From: Acidobacteriota bacterium
Lineage (GTDB): Bacteria; Acidobacteriota; Thermoanaerobaculia; Multivoradales; JAHEKO01
Length of the DNA stretch: 8,628 nt
Assembly: GCA_029861655.1 (NCBI GenBank)
Contig: JAOTZA010000134.1
Coordinates: forward strand, 1-8,628
Direction: 5' to 3'
Below are positions 7,598-8,628 of this stretch, piece by piece (position 1 is the stretch's first letter; every line of letters starts with the position of its first letter). The position numbers and the translations under genes were made by a program. The notes below the pieces were generated by a model that had not been told where the DNA came from, did no database searches, and saw nothing but the letters and a program-made list of their open reading frames with translations.

Positions 7598-7786
7598 CTA
7601 GAACAGGGTGTAGATGAACGGTGCGACACCGCTGCCGCCGGCGATCAAGAGGGCTCCGACCAGGAGCAGCACCAACAGGATCGGGATCATCCACCACTTC
7701 TTGTTGTCACCCAGGAAATGGACGAACTCACGAAGAAAGGACTCTCTCTTGGCGCCTGCTTCTTGTTCGAATTCGCTCTTCGACAT
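7598..7786 (-). CDS. Small DUF5989/SxtK-like membrane protein
   Basis: A 62-residue protein: a charged cytoplasmic-type N-terminus (MSKSEFEQEAGAKRESFLRE), the conserved-looking FVHFLGDNKKWWMIPILLVL region, one membrane segment at about residues 31-50, and a short GSGVAPFIYTLF end. This matches the DUF5989 family as I recall it, typically found beside NodU/CmcH carbamoyltransferases and SxtJ proteins; SxtK in saxitoxin clusters is a comparably small partner. ATG at 7786 follows GGAGGAA about six bases upstream, and a longer in-frame start would overlap the SxtJ-like gene. The gap to that gene is 26 bases, so the two are one operon. Its function is unknown; helping carbamoyl transfer at the membrane is a context guess. 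Confidence 0.8.
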   Translation of the reverse strand: MSKSEFEQEAGAKRESFLREFVHFLGDNKKWWMIPILLVLLLVGALLIAGGSGVAPFIYTLF

Positions 7787-7812
7787 CGTGTTCCTCCGCA
7801 GCGCAGACGCTA

Positions 7813-8223
7813 TCAGAACTGACGAAAATACCGGCCTGGTTGCGGGCGTGGTGAACGGGTCACCCAGTAGCTGGCTGCCCCGCGGTCGATCGACCGATCC
7901 AGAAGATCTCGGCGCAACAGGCGAAAGAAAAGACCGATCGGTGTAACGACCAGATAGTAGGTCAGGGACAGGAGGACAAAGCCGATCACCATACCGATGG
8001 GGAAGGCCGCTAATGTCAGACCGAGAAAGAGCCACCGGATCGAGCGCGGCGCGGCCAGACCGACCAGGGCCACGATGGGGCCGAGGACCCACAGCACCGG
8101 AGAGATGCGGTTGTCCCCCAGACGCCACCACAGCAGCCCGCCTACGAGACCCGCGGCGACCAGAAAGGCAACGGCGAACTCTCGGAGCTGCCGGTCGGTT
8201 GGTTTCCAGTTGATATCGATCAT
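7813..8223 (-). CDS. SxtJ-family integral membrane protein
   Basis: A 136-residue protein beginning MIDINWKPTDRQLREFAVAF, with about four hydrophobic segments (roughly 16-33, 42-58, 62-80 and 81-100) and a basic tail (RLLRRDLLDRSIDRG, ending in RYFRQF). The N-terminal WKPTDRQLREF followed by paired short membrane helices is characteristic of the SxtJ family named from cyanobacterial saxitoxin clusters, where it accompanies the O-carbamoyltransferase SxtI. ATG at 8223 has GAGGG about six bases upstream. It lies 23 bases after the carbamoyltransferase stop and 26 before the DUF5989 gene, so all three should be cotranscribed. No biochemical role is established; a membrane partner for carbamoylation is inferred from repeated co-occurrence. 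Confidence 0.82.
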   Translation of the reverse strand: MIDINWKPTDRQLREFAVAFLVAAGLVGGLLWWRLGDNRISPVLWVLGPIVALVGLAAPRSIRWLFLGLTLAAFPIGMVIGFVLLSLTYYLVVTPIGLFFRLLRRDLLDRSIDRGAASYWVTRSPRPQPGRYFRQF

Positions 8224-8246
8224 GGTGGCCCTCGGGTCTTGTTGGA

Positions 8247-8628
8247 CTAGTCGAGCTCGAAGCTGTCGACGTATTTCTGCATTTCCCGCTTTGTCAGCAG
8301 TTCCGGTTGTTCCTCCTTCAAAAGCAGGAACGATTCCAACACCAGGACATCCATGTTGGTAGCCAGAAAGCACCGATACGCGTCCTCCGGTGTACAGACG
8401 ATCGGTTCGCCACGAATATTGAAACTGGTGTTGATCGCGACCGGTGAGCCAGTGAGCGCATAAAAGCGCTCGAGCAGCGGCCGGAAGGGGCTGCCTCGCT
8501 CGTTGTCCACGGTCTGGACGCGGGCCGAGAAGTCCACATGGGTTATCGCCGGAACCTCCGACCTCATCACGCTGAGCTTGTCGAGACCGCGGGCATCGTG
8601 GTCATCGACCGTCAGTCGCTTGTCGGAG
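8247..8628 (-). CDS. NodU/CmcH-family O-carbamoyltransferase, C-terminal part (5' end beyond window)
   Basis: The last 126 residues are visible. They show the family's C-terminal signature: PAITHVDFSARVQTVDNERG, then FRPLLERFYALTGSPVAINT, SFNIRGEPIVCTPEDAYRCF and MDVLVLESFLL, ending in YVDSFELD. In known members this YrdC-like/Kae1-like enzyme uses carbamoyl phosphate and ATP to carbamoylate a hydroxyl, for example on Nod factors (NodU), cephalosporins (CmcH) or saxitoxin (SxtI). The N-terminal catalytic region with metal-binding histidines lies outside the window. It is the upstream member of the three-gene module with the SxtJ-like and DUF5989 genes. With sugar-modifying genes elsewhere in the window, a surface glycan is a plausible acceptor, but this is inference. 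Confidence 0.93.
   Translation of the reverse strand, partial: SDKRLTVDDHDARGLDKLSVMRSEVPAITHVDFSARVQTVDNERGSPFRPLLERFYALTGSPVAINTSFNIRGEPIVCTPEDAYRCFLATNMDVLVLESFLLLKEEQPELLTKREMQKYVDSFELD

Overview
The window is GC-rich (roughly 60 percent by eye) bacterial chromosome with tightly packed genes. Zinc-finger anti-sigma factors, secreted S74-domain proteins, a sxtIJK-like carbamoylation module and a CIRCE-controlled groESL operon together suggest an Acidobacteriota-like or other deep-branching GC-rich Gram-negative lineage. This placement is an inference; nothing in the window fixes the taxon. No tRNA, rRNA, CRISPR array or transposase was seen, and no gene-free stretch exceeds about 250 bases.

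Left part, minus strand. The window opens inside a nucleotide-sugar dehydratase/epimerase of the CapD/FlaA1 type (627 down to the left edge). Upstream of it is a three-gene unit read leftward: an ECF-type sigma factor (2909-2325), a membrane anti-sigma factor with two zinc-binding motifs and an extracytoplasmic beta-rich domain (2325-1639, TAATG overlap with the sigma gene), and a secreted protein with a C-terminal S74 chaperone/autoprotease domain and coiled coil (1580-846). A perfect 12-bp hairpin (770-803) follows it. This unit is the most unusual part of the window: it looks like an envelope signalling system whose last gene encodes a self-processing exported protein.

Middle, plus strand. 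A divergent intergenic region (2910-3161) holds a possible ECF promoter and a CRP-like palindrome. It leads to a large multi-membrane glycosyltransferase-like gene (3162-5278) with a C-terminal Ig-like domain. Its reading frame is broken near 3903-3920, so the two halves lie in different frames.

Right part. groES (5462-5758) and groEL (5801-7450) form a classic heat-shock operon with a near-consensus promoter (5327-5355), a CIRCE operator (5359-5385) for the HrcA repressor, strong ribosome binding sites and a textbook terminator (7477-7508). Converging on it from the right edge is a minus-strand module: the C-terminal end of a NodU/CmcH-type carbamoyltransferase (8628-8247), an SxtJ-like membrane protein (8223-7813) and a small DUF5989/SxtK-like membrane protein (7786-7598), with its own terminator (7519-7557) back to back with that of groEL. 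The carbamoyltransferase module, the CapD-like enzyme and the glycosyltransferase all point to surface polysaccharide or secondary-metabolite modification, with the chaperonin operon as a housekeeping island between them.
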